Source of the DNA: Desulfuromonadales bacterium
Lineage (GTDB): Bacteria; Desulfobacterota; Desulfuromonadia; Geobacterales; Pseudopelobacteraceae
Length of the DNA: 64,000 bases
NCBI GenBank assembly: GCA_013349325.1
Contig: DUZX01000003.1
Coordinates: 1 to 64,000 of the forward strand
Direction: 5' to 3'
In this document: piece after piece, positions 34,953 to 43,981 of the stretch
How positions within the stretch are numbered: the first letter of the stretch is position 1
Layout of the letters: each line of letters starts with the position of its first letter
Program-made: the position numbers and the translations under genes
Notes under the pieces: model-generated
What the model saw: only the letters and a program-made list of their open reading frames with translations
The model's database searches: none
Told to the model about the DNA's origin: nothing

Positions 34953-36236
34953 TTACAGATACTTTCTCGGATCAGCGATTTTTCCTTCTATGGCGCTGGC
35001 GGCTGCGGTGGCCGGTGACATCAGGTGTACCATGCCCCCTTTTCCCATGCGTCCCATGAAGTTGCGGTTGGTGGTCGAAGCGCAGACTTCACCGTCAGCC
35101 AGCACGCCGTTGCTCATTCCCAGACAGGCGCCGCAGGTCGGGTTGGTCACACAGAAACCGGCTTCCATAAAAATGTCGATCAGCCCTTCTTTTATGGCCT
35201 GCTGCTGAATTTTTGGAGTGGCCGGCGAGAGAATGCCACGCACGTTGGGAGCCAGATGGCGCCCTTTCAGAATCTGTGCCGCGATGCGCAGGTCTTCCAG
35301 ACGGCCGTTGGTGCAGGAACCGATATAAACCTGATCCAGCGGAGCGCCTTCAATTTCAGAGATCGTCTTGACCTGGTCCGGTTTATAACCGAAGGTCACC
35401 GTCGGCTGTAGGGAGGCAACATCGATCTCGATGGTCTGGTCATATTCGGCATCGGCATCGGCCAGCCATTGGCTGTAGTCGGCCAGCGCCGCTTCTTTGC
35501 TGGCAAATTCCCCTTCGATAAAGGGCCACAGGTATTCGACGGTGGTCATGTCCGGCTGGCAGATGCCGGATGTTCCGCCCGCTTCGATGGCCATGTTGCA
35601 GAGCGTCATACGTGATTCCATGGACATGTCGGCAATTGTCGATCCGTGAAATTCCATAACCCGGTCGGTAGCGCCGTTAACGCCGATTCTGCCGATGATA
35701 TGGAGAATGACGTCTTTTGCGTAGACCCCTTTGGGCAGGGTGCCGTTGACGTTAAATTTGATCGTTTTGGGCTGGCGGAATGCGCAGACCCCCTTCAGAA
35801 TACCGACCTCCAGGTCGGTGGTGCCGATACCGGCTGCAAATGCACCGAAGGCACCGTGCGTACAGGTGTGCGAGTCGCCCATGATGACCGTATAGCCGGG
35901 ACGAATAAAGCCGCGTTCCGGAAAGAGAGCGTGACAGACGCCGTTGGCGCCGACATCAAAGAAATCCTTGATGGCGTGACGGCGGGCCCATTCACGCAGA
36001 ATTTTGGCCTGGGTGGCGGTTTTCGTGTCTTTGCTGGGGGTGACGTGGTCAATGACCGCCTTGATTTTGGTCGCGTCAAAAACGCGATCCTTGCCGCGCC
36101 GGATCAGGTCGTCGATCGCGATCGGTGTCGTGATTTCGTGGCAGAGCACTGCGTCCAGTCGCAGCACCTTGGTGCCGGGGAATGGCTCGTCGACGAGATG
36201 TGCATCAAAAATCTTTTCTGCAGTTGTTTTACCCAT
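34953..36236 (-). CDS. leuC: 3-isopropylmalate dehydratase large subunit LeuC
   Basis: The 427-residue aconitase-family subunit isomerises 2- to 3-isopropylmalate through a [4Fe-4S] cluster. Cluster cysteines are visible in IGSCTNGR and NPTCGACLG. HITPSK-type and GDSHTCTHGAFG motifs line the active site. The length fits the shorter archaeal/deltaproteobacterial type (about 420). The start at 36236 is chosen for its spacing to GAGG; a TTG 6 bases upstream is less likely. Homoaconitase is the alternative, but the pairing with leuD and the family pattern favour leucine. Confidence 0.93.
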   Translation of the reverse strand: MGKTTAEKIFDAHLVDEPFPGTKVLRLDAVLCHEITTPIAIDDLIRRGKDRVFDATKIKAVIDHVTPSKDTKTATQAKILREWARRHAIKDFFDVGANGVCHALFPERGFIRPGYTVIMGDSHTCTHGAFGAFAAGIGTTDLEVGILKGVCAFRQPKTIKFNVNGTLPKGVYAKDVILHIIGRIGVNGATDRVMEFHGSTIADMSMESRMTLCNMAIEAGGTSGICQPDMTTVEYLWPFIEGEFASKEAALADYSQWLADADAEYDQTIEIDVASLQPTVTFGYKPDQVKTISEIEGAPLDQVYIGSCTNGRLEDLRIAAQILKGRHLAPNVRGILSPATPKIQQQAIKEGLIDIFMEAGFCVTNPTCGACLGMSNGVLADGEVCASTTNRNFMGRMGKGGMVHLMSPATAAASAIEGKIADPRKYL

Positions 36237-36407
36237 TTTCAACCTCGCGTGGTTACGTAGTGGTCTCTTGTAGCATACCCGATGGGATGTTGTAAACCGG
36301 TGAACTTTTTTTTGATGACCCGAGATAGGAGCATGTCTTAATTTTACGTGGAAAACGGTGGTTGGCGTGGTATAACGGCACCATCTTAGGTATAAACAGG
36401 TAAATGT

Positions 36408-37157
36408 ATGAATCCGGAAATTTTGACCACGCTGCTGACATCCGTAAAAAACGGCTCACTTTCTGTCGACGATGCCAAGCAGCAGTTACGTCGGCTCCCT
36501 TTCGAAGATATCGGCTGTGCCCAGGTTGATCACCACCGTCAGCTTCGGCAGGGGATGCCGGAGATGCTCTACGGTGCCGGCAAGACGGTTGCGCAAATCA
36601 CTTCAATCATGACTGCTATGACCGCCCAGGGGAGCAATGTACTGGTCTCCCGGCTTGATCATGATAAGGCTGTTGCAGTTCTGAAAGAGTTTCCTGCGGC
36701 CTGCTATCATACCGAGGCGCGTTGCCTGACGCTGGAACTGCAGCCGCCGGAACAGCGTGGAAAAGGGACAATTCTGGTTGTTTCGGCCGGCACGTCCGAT
36801 ATTCCGGTATCATCCGAAGCGTGCGTCACAGCCCGTTTTCTCGGCAATCAGGTCGATCTGATCAACGATGTCGGCGTGGCCGGGATTCACCGCTTGCTGG
36901 CGCGCAGCGAACAGTTGGCGGCGGCAGCGATCATCATCGTGGTGGCAGGTATGGAAGGTGCGCTGCCATCGGTTGTGGGCGGCCTGGTGGACAAACCGGT
37001 AATTGCCGTGCCGACTTCGGTCGGATACGGCGCTTCGTTTGGCGGTATTGCTGCACTGCTCGGCATGCTTAATTCCTGCGCTTCCGGTGTGACGGTTGTT
37101 AATATTGATAACGGGTTCGGCGCAGCCTGTGCTGCAAGTCTGATGAATCGGATGTGA
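36408..37157 (+). CDS. larB: LarB, nickel-pincer cofactor biosynthesis carboxylase
   Basis: The C-terminal half of this 249-residue protein resembles PurE ([28 protein letters not shown] and the final [13 protein letters not shown]). The N-terminal half is the LarB extension with the YGAGKT segment. LarB carboxylates and hydrolyses nicotinic acid adenine dinucleotide, the first step to the nickel-pincer nucleotide used by lactate racemase-type enzymes. larA, larC and larE are not in the window. It lies 1 bp from cinA and is transcribed with it. Confidence 0.9.
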   Translation: MNPEILTTLLTSVKNGSLSVDDAKQQLRRLPFEDIGCAQVDHHRQLRQGMPEMLYGAGKTVAQITSIMTAMTAQGSNVLVSRLDHDKAVAVLKEFPAACYHTEARCLTLELQPPEQRGKGTILVVSAGTSDIPVSSEACVTARFLGNQVDLINDVGVAGIHRLLARSEQLAAAAIIIVVAGMEGALPSVVGGLVDKPVIAVPTSVGYGASFGGIAALLGMLNSCASGVTVVNIDNGFGAACAASLMNRM

Positions 37158-37158
37158 C

Positions 37159-38403
37159 ATGAAAATATCGACGTTAAGCATTGGTGATGAACTGATCAGC
37201 GGACAGGTGACCGATACGAATTCCGGCACGATTGCAGCCGCCCTGCTGGCGGAAGGGTTGCGGGTCCAGCGGCATCTGACCGTGGGTGACAACGAACCGG
37301 ATATCATGGATGCACTCAACGATCTGGCGCATGTCAGTGAGGCGGTCGTCGTTACCGGTGGCCTCGGTCCTACGGTTGATGATATGACCTCACGGGCTGC
37401 AGCCCGGGCCACCGGGCGGCGGCTTGTTATTCATGATGAGGCCCGCATGCATGTTCGCCAGATGTCCGGTAAGCTGGAAATGCCGATCTCCTGCCCGTTA
37501 AGTGATAAGCAGGCCATGATTCCGACCAAATCGACGCTGATTCCCAACCCCAAGGGGACCGCTTGCGGCTTTCATCTGATCCACAACGGTTGTTTCATGT
37601 TTTTCATGCCGGGTGTTCCGTCCGAGATGATCGTTATGTTGCGTGAAACGGTGCTTCCGTTTATCAGCGAGCGAGTAACGCACAAACGGGTCATCCGAAC
37701 GGCAAGCCTGAATGTTTTCGGTCCGGGTGAGCCGGAGGTTGACGAGCTGCTGTTGGGGATTGCAAAACCTGATCAGGGTTTGAGTATGGGGATCTGCGTC
37801 AGCTACCCCTGGATACGGGTGACGCTGCGGGCAGAGGCTGATAGTAAAGATGCCGTTGATGAACTGCTGGCGTCGGCGGTTCGAACGGCACGCGAACGGC
37901 TAGATGAATACTGTTTTTCTCTGGGCGAAATAACGCTTGACGATGTTGTGGCCGAGCTGTTTCGTAATGCCGGTCTGACGCTCGCTTTGGCGGAATCCTG
38001 TACCGGCGGCCTGATTGCCAAGCGTATCACTGATAGTGCCGGCAGTTCGCGCTACTTTCAGCAAGGTGTGGTGACGTACTCCAACGAAGCCAAAAACCGG
38101 CTGCTGGGTGTTCCGACGGAGCTGCTGGCAGCTTTTGGAGCTGTCAGCGCCGAGTGCGCATCGGCCATGTCCCGTGGGGTGCAATCTGTTTCCGGCAGCG
38201 ATCTGGGGCTGGCGGTGACCGGCGTTGCCGGACCGGATGGAGGCAGCGATGAGAAACCGGTTGGTACTGTTTTTATTTCACTGGCGTCCATGGAAAGTGT
38301 CCGGACCGAGCGCTTCCAGTTCCACGGCAGTCGAGATGAAATCAGAACCCTGACCGCCTGGACCGCGTTGGACTGGCTTCGTAGGTATCTCCTGATTATC
38401 TGA
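37159..38403 (+). CDS. cinA: CinA family protein (damage-inducible / NMN deamidase)
   Basis: Two domains make up 414 residues. The N-terminal part is MoCF-like (about 1-170; [27 protein letters not shown]). The C-terminal part is PncC-like (about 255-410; [37 protein letters not shown]). Family members act as nicotinamide mononucleotide deamidase and ADP-ribose pyrophosphatase in pyridine nucleotide salvage. Its place beside larB makes sense, since both use nicotinate nucleotides. Length is normal. Confidence 0.92.
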   Translation: MKISTLSIGDELISGQVTDTNSGTIAAALLAEGLRVQRHLTVGDNEPDIMDALNDLAHVSEAVVVTGGLGPTVDDMTSRAAARATGRRLVIHDEARMHVRQMSGKLEMPISCPLSDKQAMIPTKSTLIPNPKGTACGFHLIHNGCFMFFMPGVPSEMIVMLRETVLPFISERVTHKRVIRTASLNVFGPGEPEVDELLLGIAKPDQGLSMGICVSYPWIRVTLRAEADSKDAVDELLASAVRTARERLDEYCFSLGEITLDDVVAELFRNAGLTLALAESCTGGLIAKRITDSAGSSRYFQQGVVTYSNEAKNRLLGVPTELLAAFGAVSAECASAMSRGVQSVSGSDLGLAVTGVAGPDGGSDEKPVGTVFISLASMESVRTERFQFHGSRDEIRTLTAWTALDWLRRYLLII

Positions 38404-38405
38404 TT

Positions 38406-38573
38406 ATGTCACGGGAGGGAATCAAAATAATTCCGGAAAAATTGCGCGAAATTATGAAACAGGATGGCGTGGTTGCAATTGCAACGTTGGGGGCGGATGG
38501 TCCGCATATGGTCAACACCTGGAACAGTTATCTGAGGGTTACGGACGATGGGTCGGCCACCCAAACCTGGTAA
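38406..38573 (+). pseudogene. Internally deleted pyridoxamine 5'-phosphate oxidase-like gene
   Basis: A 55-codon frame begins MSREGIKIIPEKLREIM, then VVAIATLGADGPHMVNTWNS, which is the N-terminal part of a flavin-binding split-barrel protein of about 130 residues. After VTDDG it jumps to SATQTW and a stop, which looks like the native C-terminus. About 75 codons from the middle appear to be lost in frame. It starts 2 bp after the cinA stop. A short functional protein is unlikely. Confidence 0.6.
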
Positions 38574-38639
38574 ACTGTATTGATTACATCAGAAATGCGA
38601 TCTTTACGGTCGCATAAAAAAACGATAAGGAGTTGTGCA

Positions 38640-38816
38640 ATGGATATCTCAGATAAAGTGCTGGAAATTATGCGTGCAGAAGGTCAGCCCCTCAACGCCG
38701 GGAAAATCGCCGAACTCGGTACTCTTGATCGTAAAGATGTTGACAAAGCGATGACTAAATTAAAAAAAGAAGAAAAGATTGTTTCGCCACAACGATGCTA
38801 TTGGATACCGGCATAG
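38640..38816 (+). CDS. Small winged-helix-like protein
   Basis: The 58-residue protein starts MDISDKVLEIMRAEGQPLNA, with AAGGAG 8 bases upstream. The helix-turn-helix-like part (AGKIAELGTLDRKDVDKAMTKLKKEEKI) and the closing CYWIPA hairpin fit a minimal winged helix. Similar small proteins are often annotated only as hypothetical. A small stem (ATGCGA/TCGCAT) lies in its leader. The target is unknown. Confidence 0.7.
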   Translation: MDISDKVLEIMRAEGQPLNAGKIAELGTLDRKDVDKAMTKLKKEEKIVSPQRCYWIPA

Positions 38817-38936
38817 GAACTGAGAGCTGCAATAGCATGGGTTCTGCTGTTTCGTAGGTGTGGGCGTGTTCTGATGCTGAGATAGCGTGGATGTGGTGAG
38901 TGGACATTTCAGGCTTGCTACGTGATTGAATCAAAA

Positions 38937-38967
38937 AAAGGTTACAGCGTGAACTGTAACCCTTTTA
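38937..38967. terminator. Stem-loop terminator before the tRNA fragment
   Basis: GGTTACAG and CTGTAACC flank a 6-base loop, with A-runs before and CTTTT after, so it may work on both strands. The stretch 38817-38936 before it shows no gene. Confidence 0.7.
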
Positions 38968-38973
38968 ATTATT

Positions 38974-39017
38974 TGGTTGCGGGGACAGGATTTGAACCTG
39001 TGACCTTCGGGTTATGA
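38974..39017 (-). other. 3' half of a tRNA-Met gene (probable attachment site of an island)
   Basis: On the minus strand the sequence from CATAACCCGAAGGTC through GGTTCAAATCC to CCCCGCAACCA is the anticodon loop, variable loop, T arm, acceptor strand and CCA of elongator tRNA-Met. It stops at the anticodon loop; the 5' half is replaced by unrelated DNA. Such 3' fragments of about 44 bp are the usual trace of integration by a tyrosine recombinase at a tRNA gene. The remnants of an arsenic island follow directly. Confidence 0.8.
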
Positions 39018-39279
39018 ACATCTGATCTCGTGCCCAGAGCACTTCTGTAATTACAGCATCTTGCTGAAATATTGAATTATAACATCGACGTTACCCTCTC
39101 TATGTACACAAATCATCCCATGTTTGCAAGTCTGTTAGTGTACGTTTCAGGGTACATACCGTATGGCCACGTCGCGCTCTGCCATGCCGTGACCGCGTCA
39201 GGACGGCCAGCTCCTTTGGTGGGCTGCGCCCACCTTCGGCACTGCCATGATTCCTCGCCACGCCAGGCCATAGCCCGTC

Positions 39280-39456
39280 GTGGCTGACGAACAGCGCCCG
39301 ATCTTCTTCAGTGGCGTGCAGCGGGTACACATCGGCTTCGACGATCCCTTACGGCTGCCTGGCACCGAGGATGAGGTGCTGCCGGAATTCCGCCGGGTGC
39401 GGGATGAACTGCGCATACGACTAGCTGAATACCTGCCAGGAGCTGAACATGAGTGA
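39280..39456 (+). pseudogene. 3' remnant of arsenate reductase gene arsC (LMW phosphatase type)
   Basis: Fifty-eight codons, including VQRVHIGFDDP and [19 protein letters not shown], match the C-terminal third of thioredoxin-dependent arsenate reductases. The catalytic N-terminal P-loop is missing, and an in-frame stop precedes the fragment. The end overlaps the acr3 remnant (GAGTGAG), keeping the ars operon order. It cannot be functional. Confidence 0.7.
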
Positions 39457-39716
39457 GCATATCAGCCGTAAGCTATCCTTTCTCGATCGGTGGTTGACTC
39501 TCTGGATCTTCGCCGCCATGGCGTTGGGAGTTGGACTGGGGTACTTCGTCCCCGGCGTGGAGTCGTTCGTCAACAGCTTCCAGGTTGGCACTACCAATAT
39601 TCGGCCTAAACTCCGGGGCTGCTTTCGCCTCCGTCATCGGACCGCTAATAGAGGTGCCTGTGATGATCGGTCTGGTCAACGTGGCCTTCTGGTTCCAACG
39701 GCGGGTATTCGCATGA
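39449..39716 (+). pseudogene. Deleted arsenite efflux gene acr3
   Basis: The start [20 protein letters not shown] through [16 protein letters not shown] is the typical Acr3 N-terminus. At about 39601 it jumps, with a frame change, to [20 protein letters not shown] and FWFQRRVFA, which is the Acr3 C-terminus. The membrane core of about 240 residues is gone. The breakpoint lies between the codons for NI and FG. The gene cannot encode a pump. Confidence 0.78.
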
Positions 39717-39790
39717 GCACTGCAACAGAGCATTTCTCTGACTGCCTGATCTGAGGTTCCGATCTGGTCTATCGTGAACTTCCACAAGTT

Positions 39791-39952
39791 ATGACTTGCG
39801 CCTTCTGCAGAGCCGAATGCTCGTCACACGCCGAGTGTGTGAATGGACACTATATCTGCGATCGGTGCCACGGCTTGCCTGCTCTGGACCTGATCGAGCA
39901 AACGTGTCTGGCCAGCAAGTACAAAGTAGAGGTGATCAAGCATGTTCTGTAA
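39791..39952 (+). pseudogene. Fragment of a cysteine-rich DUF5714-like protein
   Basis: A 53-codon frame contains MTCAFCRAECSSHAEC and NGHYICDRCHG, a zinc-ribbon-like pattern seen at the front of DUF5714 proteins that often accompany ars and methyltransferase genes. The usual protein is much longer. A 13-codon frame at 39714 ([13 protein letters not shown]) ends just before it and may be its displaced start. The end overlaps the transporter start at 39942. It may be translated, but is probably only a remnant. Confidence 0.5.
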
Positions 39953-40610
39953 AAAATTCCTCCGGACCAGGGAATTGTACCGCACCGCTTCTATTCTGGC
40001 GATGACCACCATCGGCTACAACATCTTGGAAGGACTGGTCTCGGTCTCTATGGGAGCTTATGACGAGACTCTATCCCTGTTCGGCTTCGGCGTCGATTCG
40101 TTTGTTGAAGTGGTGTCAGGCTTCGGCATCTGGCACATGCTACGACGCTTGCAGCAGGGTGAAGAAGAGCGGCGAGACGAGGTTGAACAAAGGGCTCTGC
40201 GTATTACCGGGGGATCGTTCTACGTTCTGACCTCTGGATTGGTTGTATCAGCTGGGATCAGTCTCTGGTCTGATCATCGTCCGATTACCACCGTCTGGGG
40301 GATAATTATTTCGCTGGTATCCATTGCATCCATGTGGTTGCTGATTCGGCAGAAGATGAAGGTAGGGAAGGCGCTAAACTCTGTAGCAATCCTTGCTGAT
40401 GCAGCTTGCACGAGAACCTGCCTGATTCTGTCGGTGGCGTTGTTGCTGGCAAGTGCAGGCTACGAACTTACCGGTATAGGCCAGTTGGATGCAATCGGCT
40501 CAATAGCTATTGCATGGCTTTCAGTGCGGGAAGGTCGGGAAGCCTTTGCGAAGTCGAAGGGGCGAGCTTGCACCTGTAGTTGTAGTTGCAGTGAGGCTAG
40601 CTCTAGCTAG
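39942..40610 (+). CDS. Cation transporter, CDF-like membrane domain only
   Basis: The 222-residue protein has about six membrane helices. Sequences such as TIGYNILEGLVSV and LFGFGVDSFVEVVSGFGIW resemble the membrane half of cation diffusion facilitators, with Asp/Glu positions for metal binding. The usual cytoplasmic domain is absent. Instead there is a tail CTCSCSCSEAS, five cysteines in alternation that could bind soft metals such as As or Cu. It is the only gene of this decayed island that looks whole. Confidence 0.72.
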   Translation: MFCKKFLRTRELYRTASILAMTTIGYNILEGLVSVSMGAYDETLSLFGFGVDSFVEVVSGFGIWHMLRRLQQGEEERRDEVEQRALRITGGSFYVLTSGLVVSAGISLWSDHRPITTVWGIIISLVSIASMWLLIRQKMKVGKALNSVAILADAACTRTCLILSVALLLASAGYELTGIGQLDAIGSIAIAWLSVREGREAFAKSKGRACTCSCSCSEASSS

Positions 40611-40619
40611 GAACCTACC

Positions 40620-40770
40620 TGTCCGCTGTGTACCACGTCGCCCGACCAGTGCCGTGCTGCACCGGATAGCCCCCCTCCACCAGCTGGCGGATACCGGCGC
40701 GGATTTCTGGAAGGCCAACGTCACGCGCTTAACGCCTTTGCCGGTCTCGTGGATGCTATGAGGTGGAAGC
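40620..40770 (-). pseudogene. Possible remnant of a DNA-binding winged-helix C-terminus
   Basis: On the minus strand, a fragment reading EIRAGIRQLVEGGYPVQHGT then GRATWYTADR resembles the last helix and wing of Fic- or AlbA-type regulatory proteins. No start or full domain is present. The assignment is weak. Otherwise the 270 bp between the transporter and the relE remnant show no gene. Confidence 0.25.
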
Positions 40771-40881
40771 AAGAGGAGGTTGCCGGGAATAGCACTGTCA
40801 ACCCAAGCCGCGAAGAAATCCGGTTTACATCTATAAAATCCACCTCTTAACTATATACTAAAAAGTAGTATAGGAATGCTT

Positions 40882-41218
40882 ATGTCATGGACTGTTGAAA
40901 TACCCCATAATGTTACAAAACGGCTATCAAAGCTCCCGGCGAAGGTTGGAAATACTGATTGCCGAGATTGAGGTTGACGGCCCGGTACGTGGTAACTGGC
41001 GGAATTATTCAAAGCTGGAAGGAACTAAAAACCTGCACCATTGCCATATCAAAACCGGCAGACCGACTTCTGTCGCTGTATGGGAAGAGACAGACAAAAG
41101 TATTCAGCTCGTGGAGGTTTTCCGCAAGGCCACAGTTGCCGAGAAGGGTCTGCATGATATTTACGGGAAGTTGGGTATTTCAGCAACTCCTGGAGGGATT
41201 CAAAAACTGACGATGTAG
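40882..41218 (+). pseudogene. Frameshifted RelE/HigB-type toxin gene
   Basis: The start MSWTVEIPHNVTKRLSKLPAK breaks at about 40948. The next frame continues with EIEVDGPVRGNWRNYSKL, HHCHIKTGRPTSVAVWEE and IQLVEVFRKA, all typical of RelE-like mRNA interferases. Restoring the frame gives a protein of near-normal length with an extra tail (GISATPGGIQKL) that may belong to the lost antitoxin. An operator-like palindrome, TATACTA-N5-TAGTATA, lies just upstream at 40854-40872. Confidence 0.7.
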
Positions 41219-41307
41219 CACAGAATAGCACAAATGTAGTGCCACTCGAGGTTTTTGTGGCCTGTAACTTACTTATATCACAATAGCTATTTTAGCAGGT
41301 GTTAAAT

Positions 41308-41334
41308 ACGGGTTAATTGGAACCCGGTTTTTTT
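41308..41334 (+). terminator. Terminator downstream of the relE remnant
   Basis: CGGGTT and AACCCG flank a 6-base loop, followed by GTTTTTTT. Downstream at 41366-41389 a 12-bp direct repeat (AGAGGTTGCACG / AGAGGTTGCATG) is present; its meaning is unclear. Confidence 0.75.
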
Positions 41335-41401
41335 ATCACCACATTTCACTGCCAGCAAGGGGAATAGAGGTTGCACGAGAGGTTGCATGAACACAATAAA
41401 A

Positions 41402-41437
41402 TAAAAAAAGCCACCTACAAATCAATGTAAGTGGCTG
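41402..41437 (-). terminator. Terminator of the tRNA-Asp/tRNA-Val transcript
   Basis: On the minus strand AGCCAC...GTGGCT forms a stem followed by TTTTTTTAT, 8 bases after the tRNA-Val CCA. Confidence 0.8.
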
Positions 41438-41444
41438 TTTTTAT

Positions 41445-41520
41445 TGGTGGGCGAAACAGGGATCGAACCTGTGACATCCAGCTTGTAAGGCTGGCGCTCT
41501 CCCAGCTGAGCTATTCGCCC
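41445..41520 (-). tRNA. tRNA-Val (anticodon TAC)
   Basis: The 76-base gene includes an encoded CCA. It begins GGGCGAATAGCTCAGCTGGG, has anticodon loop CTTACAA and T arm CAGGTTCGATCCCTG, and the acceptor strand pairs fully. It follows tRNA-Asp on the same strand, 8 bases apart. Confidence 0.97.
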
Positions 41521-41528
41521 TTATTTTA

Positions 41529-41605
41529 TGGCGGGGTTGACGGGGCTCGAACCCGCGACTTCCAGCGTGACAGGCTGGCACTCTAACCAGCTGAGCTACA
41601 ACCCC
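41529..41605 (-). tRNA. tRNA-Asp (anticodon GTC)
   Basis: The 77-base gene with encoded CCA begins GGGGTTGTAGCTCAGCTGGT. It has anticodon loop CTGTCAC and T arm GCGGGTTCGAGCCCCGT. It lies 8 bp after the HU stop and is probably cotranscribed with HU and tRNA-Val. Confidence 0.97.
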
Positions 41606-41613
41606 TGAACAAC

Positions 41614-41919
41614 TTACTTCTTCTTAGCAGGTTTTACAGCTGCTTTTACATTTACAGCTTCTTTCAGCGTTTTACCCGGTTTAAACTTTGGCACCGTAGC
41701 GGCCGGAATATCGATCTTCTTGCCGGTTTGCGGATTCTGCCCTTTACGAGCGGCGCGTTTTGCAGTAGAGAATGTTCCGAAACCGACGAGGCTGAGTTTA
41801 TCACCACTTTTCAGAGCTGCCGTGACGCTGGCGACAAATGCAGTTACAGCTTTTTCAGCATCCACTTTTTTCAGGCCTGCCTGCTCTGCTACCGAGTTGA
41901 TCAATTCAGCTTTCGTCAC
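41614..41919 (-). CDS. HU-family DNA-binding protein
   Basis: The 101-residue nucleoid protein has the HU core: TKAELINSVAEQAGLKK at the start, LVGFGTFSTAKRAARKGQNP in the beta arm and KKIDIPAATVPKFKPGKTLK. A lysine/alanine tail (KAAVKPAKKK) extends beyond usual HU. The start is GTG with AGGGGG 6 bases upstream. The frame is open further upstream but without a ribosome site. Two tRNA genes follow on the same strand. Confidence 0.92.
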   Translation of the reverse strand: MTKAELINSVAEQAGLKKVDAEKAVTAFVASVTAALKSGDKLSLVGFGTFSTAKRAARKGQNPQTGKKIDIPAATVPKFKPGKTLKEAVNVKAAVKPAKKK

Positions 41920-42114
41920 GTTACACCCCCTAAATTTAATTGGTGAATACAAGGCGACGGAATGTTTACCAGATTTACATCAACTGTGTCAAGCTATTAT
42001 TTCGTGTAAAAGCACAGTTTGTGGGAGGTGAAGGTTGCTTTTACAGTTAAATCGTGATGTTTACTGCATTTGCTGGTCGTTAAGTATGCTAACTTGTTTA
42101 AATTAAACAGATTG

Positions 42115-43371
42115 TTATGCGGCCTCTTTCAGCTCCTGCTCATACACGACAATGGGCTTATCTTTGCGATAAATGACATCTTCGCTAATCACGACCTCTT
42201 GAACATTTGGTTGAGACGGGACATCGTACATGATATCCAGCATGGAGTTCTCAAGAATGGCTCGCAATCCACGTGCGCCGGTGTTACGTTTCAGCGCTTC
42301 TTTTGCTATGGCAACCAGTGAGCCGTCTGTAAAGCGCAGGCGTACATTTTCGAGGTCAAACAACCGTTGATACTGTTTAACCAGCGAATTCCTGGGCTCT
42401 TTGAGGATCTGAACCAGTGCGTCTTCGTCAAGCTCCGTCAGCGTTGCCAGCATTGGCAGACGGCCGATAAATTCGGGAATATAGCCGTATTTCAGTAAAT
42501 CTTCCGGAGTCAGGCTCTTGAGCAGTTCGCCCAGTTTTTTCTCTTCCCGTTTTTTGACATCAGCGCCGAAACCGAGCGTCTTCTTGCCGATACGCTGCTG
42601 AATGACTGTTTCAAGTCCTGCAAAAGCGCCGCCGCAGATGAAAAGTATGTTGGTTGTATCAACCTTCATAAATTCCTGCTGCGGATGCTTGCGTCCCCCT
42701 TTGGGAGGAATGCTGGCGATGGTGCCCTCGATGATCTTCAACAATGCCTGCTGAACCCCTTCACCCGAGACATCCCGCGTGATGGAAGGTGAATCGGACT
42801 TGCGGGCTATTTTGTCGATTTCATCAATATAGACGATACCCTTCTGTGCACGTTCGACATCATAATCGGCCGCCTGCAGAAGGCTTAGAATTATATTCTC
42901 GACATCTTCACCGACGTAGCCGGCTTCAGTCAGGTTGGTGGCGTCTGCCATGGCAAACGGGACTTTGAGAATACGTGCCAGTGTCTGGGCCAGGAGAGTC
43001 TTTCCTGATCCGGTTGGGCCGAGCAGCAGGATATTGCTCTTCTGCATTTCGACGTCGCCCGGCTTGTTGGCTGTTTCTATGCGCTTGTAATGGTTATACA
43101 CGGCAACGGACAATACCTTTTTGGCTACATCCTGGCCAATGACGTATTCATCGAGGATGTCTTTGATTTCGCGAGGCTTGGGCAGTTTCTTCAGATCAGG
43201 ACCAAGCGTCTCTTCCATCTTGATCTCTTCTGCAATGATATCATTGCAGAGTTCGATGCACTCGTCGCAGATGTATACAGCCGGACCTGCGATCAGCTTT
43301 TTAACATCTTCCTGACTTTTACCGCAAAAAGAGCAGGTCAGGTGTTCCTGTGGTGTTTCGCGTCTGCTCAT
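42115..43371 (-). CDS. clpX: ATP-dependent Clp protease ATPase subunit ClpX
   Basis: ClpX unfolds proteins and feeds them to ClpP. The 418 residues include an N-terminal C4 zinc domain (CSFCGKS...CDEC), Walker A GPTGSGKT, Walker [15 protein letters not shown] and the IGF-like loop LGFGAD for ClpP docking. It overlaps clpP by 4 bp, the order being tig-clpP-clpX on the minus strand. lon, often next in this group, is absent. Confidence 0.97.
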   Translation of the reverse strand: MSRRETPQEHLTCSFCGKSQEDVKKLIAGPAVYICDECIELCNDIIAEEIKMEETLGPDLKKLPKPREIKDILDEYVIGQDVAKKVLSVAVYNHYKRIETANKPGDVEMQKSNILLLGPTGSGKTLLAQTLARILKVPFAMADATNLTEAGYVGEDVENIILSLLQAADYDVERAQKGIVYIDEIDKIARKSDSPSITRDVSGEGVQQALLKIIEGTIASIPPKGGRKHPQQEFMKVDTTNILFICGGAFAGLETVIQQRIGKKTLGFGADVKKREEKKLGELLKSLTPEDLLKYGYIPEFIGRLPMLATLTELDEDALVQILKEPRNSLVKQYQRLFDLENVRLRFTDGSLVAIAKEALKRNTGARGLRAILENSMLDIMYDVPSQPNVQEVVISEDVIYRKDKPIVVYEQELKEAA

Positions 43372-43967
43372 GGAGTGCCTCCCGGCAGCTGTTTTCTGGT
43401 AAAAATAGCGTCTATCAGGCCGTACTCCTTGGCATCCTCGGCGGACATGAAAAAGTCGCGTTCGGTATCGGCTTCTATTTTCTCTTTTGGTTGTCCGGAC
43501 AGATCTGCGAGGATACCGTTCAGCTCGTCTTTCATGCGTAAAATCTCTTTTGCGTGAATGCTGATATCTGTTGCCTGCCCCTGGAAACCTCCCAGCGGCT
43601 GATGAATCATTATTCTGGAGTGATCCAGGCTGTAACGTTTCCCTTTTTCGCCGGCAGTCAGCAGGATCGCACCCATTGAGGCGGCCTGTCCGACGCAGAT
43701 TGTCGAAACCGGTGCTTTGATATAGCGCATCGTATCAAAAATGGCCATACCGGCAGTTACAACGCCACCGGGTGAGTTGATGTAGAGATGAATGTCTTTG
43801 TCAGGGTCTTCAGCTTCAAGAAAGAGCAGCTGGGCAATAATCAGGTTCGCTACGGTATCGTCGATACCCCCACCCAGAAAAATAATCCGTTCTTTGAGCA
43901 GGCGGGAATAGATATCATATGCCCGCTCGCCACGACCGCTCTGTTCAACAACCATCGGGATATACAT
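43368..43967 (-). CDS. clpP: ATP-dependent Clp protease proteolytic subunit ClpP
   Basis: The 199-residue serine peptidase has catalytic Ser97 (GQAASMGA), His122 (MIHQPLGG) and Asp at about 171. The N-terminus [24 protein letters not shown] is typical. It forms the double-ring chamber used by ClpX. It is located between tig (14 bp upstream) and clpX. Confidence 0.97.
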   Translation of the reverse strand: MYIPMVVEQSGRGERAYDIYSRLLKERIIFLGGGIDDTVANLIIAQLLFLEAEDPDKDIHLYINSPGGVVTAGMAIFDTMRYIKAPVSTICVGQAASMGAILLTAGEKGKRYSLDHSRIMIHQPLGGFQGQATDISIHAKEILRMKDELNGILADLSGQPKEKIEADTERDFFMSAEDAKEYGLIDAIFTRKQLPGGTP

Positions 43968-43981
43968 CAGGTGTTTTCTCC

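Noticed and set aside
38974-39017. A complete tRNA-Met gene
   Set aside because: The D arm and 5' acceptor strand are missing, so it cannot be a working tRNA.
39020-39280. Integrase C-terminus on the minus strand next to the tRNA-Met fragment
   Set aside because: Frames here are short and none shows the Arg-His-x-x-Arg or Tyr motifs of tyrosine recombinases.
41341-41392. Frame ending IEVAREVA as an integrase tail near tRNA-Val
   Set aside because: Only about 25 codons, no catalytic motif; the 12-bp direct repeat explains the pattern equally well.
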